Part shown: positions 5,468 to 6,937 of the stretch, in pieces
Layout: each line of letters begins with the position of its first letter
Numbering within the stretch: position 1 is the stretch's first letter
NCBI GenBank assembly: GCA_036505615.1
Contig: DASXTB010000027.1
Span: 1 to 6,937 of the forward strand
From: DASXTB01 sp036505615
Lineage (GTDB): Bacteria; Acidobacteriota; UBA6911; JACQSX01
Length of the DNA stretch: 6,937 nucleotides
Direction of reading: 5' to 3'
The notes under the pieces: generated by a model
Told to the model about the DNA's origin: nothing
Database searches by the model: none
Seen by the model: the letters and a program-made list of their open reading frames with translations, nothing else
Program-made: the position numbers and the translations under genes

Positions 5468-5658
5468 CAAATCCGAGCGCGAGCGTCAGCGAGCGTCGAG
5501 ATTTAATTTGCGTCATTGCACCCGGTCTCTATTGAAATTTGCGAATGCATTATTCTCAACCCGGCTGATGTCCGCTACCTCTTTGATATGGTTGCAGATA
5601 AATTATGTATATCTCCACGCTCGCTGACGCTCGCGCTCAGATTTCGGCAACACGCCGT
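5454..5658. repeat. Inverted repeat with 42-43 nt arms between convergent genes
   Basis: The arms are 5454-5496 and 5617-5658. They contain a perfect 22-nt inverted core (5475-5496 versus 5617-5638; the core carries the GAGCG motif three times). Outward extension ACGG-CGTGT-GCC-AAATC matches with only about three substitutions and one 1-nt gap. The 120-nt interior (5497-5616) is clearly richer in A+T than the flanks and has no convincing ORF. The right arm ends on the first base of the minus-strand gene's stop codon (5658-5660). It could be a non-autonomous (MITE-like) element or a strong two-way terminator stem. I see no transposase and no clear target-site duplication. Confidence 0.85.
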
Positions 5659-6440
5659 CACCATCCCTGCGGGCCAACGCGACTCAATGCGTTGGACGTC
5701 TCTTGGTGTCCCGAATAGATGCGCCGTTCTCGAAATCGCGCGCTCGAGAGCAGCTCACGCTTGTGGATCTCAAATTGAAACGATTCAGGGAGCCACTGGT
5801 CATCGATGGGCCGCTGCGAGTAATTGATCTCCAGCGCGCTTACTTCTCCCAGGATACCGCCGCCGAACTTGACCGGTTCGCTCAACTGAGCATAGGCCTT
5901 GACCAGTTGTTGTTCTTCCACCACCACCCAAAGATCGCCTTCCAGCCTGCTGACGATTTTTTCCAGACGCCCTCTAGGGCGAGGTTGGCGCTTCTTGGGC
6001 GAGAAATGAATGCGAGCGACATCGCGATTTTGAATCTTTTCAAACTTGATGATCTTGAAGTCGAAGCGCCGGGCCACCTTTTCGAAGTCCCAGTCGGACA
6101 GGTCGGTCGCCGGGATCTCCTCGACAAACGAGAGCGCTTTGGGCTTTCCGTTAACTTCGACTAAGCGACTTTCTCTTTTTTCGCCCTGAATACGCCATTC
6201 GTATATGGCGGAGCTGACTTTAACCACTTTTTGGTTGGCCGCCAGCGACTCCTGGACGCGCTCCTCGCGCCAAGCCCAGTCTTTGTTTTCCGGCGGCGTT
6301 TTGACATGAACGAATTTCTGGATGATTTTTTCTGCCGCGCTGGCGTCCAGGGATGCCTTGCTGGATGCCTGGGCACTGCCGGAGAGCAGCAGGACGGCAA
6401 AAAGAACTCCAATCGTTAGCGGAATTCTAACAAGCTTCAT
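5658..6440 (-). CDS. Exported protein of unknown function, LolA/MucB-like
   Basis: The 260-residue product starts MKLVRIPLTIGVLFAVLLLSGSAQA: two basic residues, a hydrophobic core and an AQA|SS signal-peptidase I site at about residue 25. There is no lipobox cysteine. The mature part is rich in beta-strand-like segments (AIYEWRIQGEKRESRLVEV, DLWVVVEEQQLVKAYAQL, EINYSQRPIDDQWLPESFQFEI). This alternation resembles LolA/LolB/MucB-type half-barrels that bind lipids or envelope partners; it is a resemblance, not a secure match. The frame is open upstream to 6539, but ATG 6440-6438 is preferred because it gives the signal peptide at the N-terminus. It also lies 1 nt after the stop of the small upstream gene, implying translational coupling. 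The last ~12 residues look unconserved, contain a small hairpin (5674-5695) and abut the inverted repeat. Confidence 0.72.
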   Translation of the reverse strand: MKLVRIPLTIGVLFAVLLLSGSAQASSKASLDASAAEKIIQKFVHVKTPPENKDWAWREERVQESLAANQKVVKVSSAIYEWRIQGEKRESRLVEVNGKPKALSFVEEIPATDLSDWDFEKVARRFDFKIIKFEKIQNRDVARIHFSPKKRQPRPRGRLEKIVSRLEGDLWVVVEEQQLVKAYAQLSEPVKFGGGILGEVSALEINYSQRPIDDQWLPESFQFEIHKRELLSSARFRERRIYSGHQETSNALSRVGPQGW

Positions 6441-6441
6441 G

Positions 6442-6678
6442 TCATTTCCACTTGAAATGCGGCGGCCAATAAAGCTGGCCGCACTCCTGACAGCGCAGCA
6501 GGGAAATGTCTTTATCGCGACGGCCGATTTCCTTCTCAATTTCTTTCTGGCGCGACCGATCCTCCTCGTTAAAGTAAGTGGAGAATGGATAGTATTCCTT
6601 AAGCGAGCCGTCGCAACGTTTTCCTTTTGCGTTCTTTTCAGTGCAGACCTGCTGATTTGGCTGAAGCGGCTTAATCAT
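6442..6678 (-). CDS. Small four-cysteine (zinc-ribbon-like) protein
   Basis: This is a 78-residue ORF with cysteines at C12, C22, C63 and C66 (C-x9-C and C-x2-C). The second pair, in RCQECGQLYWPPHF, looks like one knuckle of a zinc ribbon. The middle (residues ~37-57, EEDRSRQKEIEKEIGRRDKD) is highly charged and probably helical. I do not recognise the family. Support for its being real comes from the paired cysteines, natural-looking composition, and the TGA-c-ATG junction with the exported-protein gene. No Shine-Dalgarno sequence is visible before ATG 6678-6676, which fits a leaderless or near-leaderless message. It would be cytoplasmic and may be a metal-binding or nucleic-acid-binding accessory, but that is inference. 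Confidence 0.6.
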   Translation of the reverse strand: MIKPLQPNQQVCTEKNAKGKRCDGSLKEYYPFSTYFNEEDRSRQKEIEKEIGRRDKDISLLRCQECGQLYWPPHFKWK

Positions 6679-6689
6679 GCAAGTTACAA

Positions 6690-6717
6690 GTTATCAGGAG
6701 CAGGAATGGCAGGACAA
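6690..6717 (-). promoter_or_regulatory. Weak promoter candidate for the small Cys protein operon
   Basis: On the minus strand, TTGTCC (6717-6712) and GATAAC (6695-6690) are separated by 16 nt and lie just before the ATG at 6678. The short leader would fit the missing ribosome-binding site. The match to consensus is modest. Confidence 0.2.
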
Positions 6718-6738
6718 GGGGCAACGCAGGAGAGTTGA

Positions 6739-6766
6739 GGGGGGAGCGGGAGAGGGGGGGAGTGGG
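6739..6766 (+). other. G-quadruplex motif
   Basis: Four G runs (6739-6744, 6748-6750, 6754-6760, 6764-6766) are separated by three 3-nt loops (AGC, AGA, AGT). This satisfies the standard G3+N1-7 pattern on the + strand. It lies 61 nt upstream of the start of the minus-strand operon, on that gene's non-coding side. Confidence 0.7.
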
Positions 6767-6892
6767 AGAGTGCGTGAGTGGGTGACGGGAGATTGAATGA
6801 AGGTACCGGTGGGATCTGAGTATCTCTTGAGCACTGCCACTCCCTGCTCATCCGCTCCCCCACCTTCCCGCTCTCCCGCTCACCCCTCACCC

Positions 6893-6937
6893 ACTCTCCC
6901 GCTCACCCACTCTCCCGCTCACCCACTCTCCCGCTCA
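6893..6937. repeat. Tandem 16-nt repeat at the window end
   Basis: ACTCTCCCGCTCACCC occurs twice exactly (6893-6908, 6909-6924), then a third copy is cut by the window edge (6925-6937, 13 nt, exact). Each unit is two related octamers, ACTCTCCC and GCTCACCC. More degenerate octamers extend leftward to about 6850. Confidence 0.9.

Larger units (their letters stand above)
6735..6937. repeat. G-rich/C-rich inverted repeat at the right edge
   Basis: A purine-rich arm (about 6735-6793; motifs GAGCGGGAGAG, GTGAGTGGGTGA) faces a pyrimidine-rich arm (about 6838-6937; motifs CTCTCCCGCTCACCC) across roughly 45 nt of ordinary sequence. The arms are complementary in kind, though not base for base. The right arm runs off the window. 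No gene is visible in 6679-6937; the open frame across it is low-complexity and rejected. Confidence 0.8.

Noticed and set aside
5516..5827. 103-codon plus-strand open frame across the 5454-5658 repeat
   Set aside because: It spans the interior of the inverted repeat and then runs antisense to the exported-protein gene; no motif and no ribosome-binding site.
6441..6539. N-terminal extension of the exported-protein gene to 6539
   Set aside because: It would bury the signal peptide 33 residues inside the protein and overlap the small Cys gene almost throughout; ATG 6440-6438 is better supported.
6684..6890. 68-codon minus-strand open frame in the right-edge repeat
   Set aside because: Low-complexity Pro/Ser/His sequence translated from the repeat arms.

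Overview
The window reads as ordinary chromosome from a free-living bacterium of moderately high G+C. My best guess at lineage is Acidobacteriota or a comparable soil phylum such as Verrucomicrobiota or Planctomycetota. This rests on three things: the DXP-independent vitamin B6 pathway (PdxS/PdxT), an FHA-GAF-PP2C signalling protein, and abundant short-period repeats filling the gaps between genes. No marker gene for the phylum is present, so this is inference.

Left part (1-2501, + strand) is a pyridoxal 5'-phosphate (PLP) locus. It holds the C-terminal half of a fold-type I aminotransferase-like protein that resembles the effector domain of MocR/PdxR regulators, then pdxS (PLP synthase) and pdxT (its glutaminase). 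PdxT releases ammonia from glutamine and PdxS combines it with ribose 5-phosphate and glyceraldehyde 3-phosphate to make PLP. If the first gene is a PdxR, it would sense PLP and control the two enzymes. Convergent with pdxT is a class II-type histone-deacetylase-family amidohydrolase (2590-3603, - strand).

Middle part (3798-5423, + strand) is a three-domain FHA-GAF-PP2C (SpoIIE/RsbU type) phosphatase with all expected metal ligands. Right part (5658-6678, - strand) is a two-gene unit: a small four-cysteine protein followed, 1 nt later, by an exported protein that resembles LolA/MucB-type envelope proteins.

The least ordinary content is between the genes. Gaps at 676-758, 1654-1880 and 2508-2591 are inverted repeats whose two arms are each built of 7-nt units. 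Two of them have exactly five units per arm around a 13-14 nt loop. The stop codons of three genes lie in the edge units, and PdxT takes its last ten or so residues from a repeat. A fourth gap has a one-armed pyrimidine tract of 7-nt units, the fifth holds a long 42-43 nt-arm inverted repeat of a different kind, and the right edge has a G-rich/C-rich inverted repeat with 8/16-nt periodicity and a G-quadruplex motif. I found no phage, IS transposase, CRISPR, tRNA or rRNA. The repeat architecture is the best candidate for something poorly described here.
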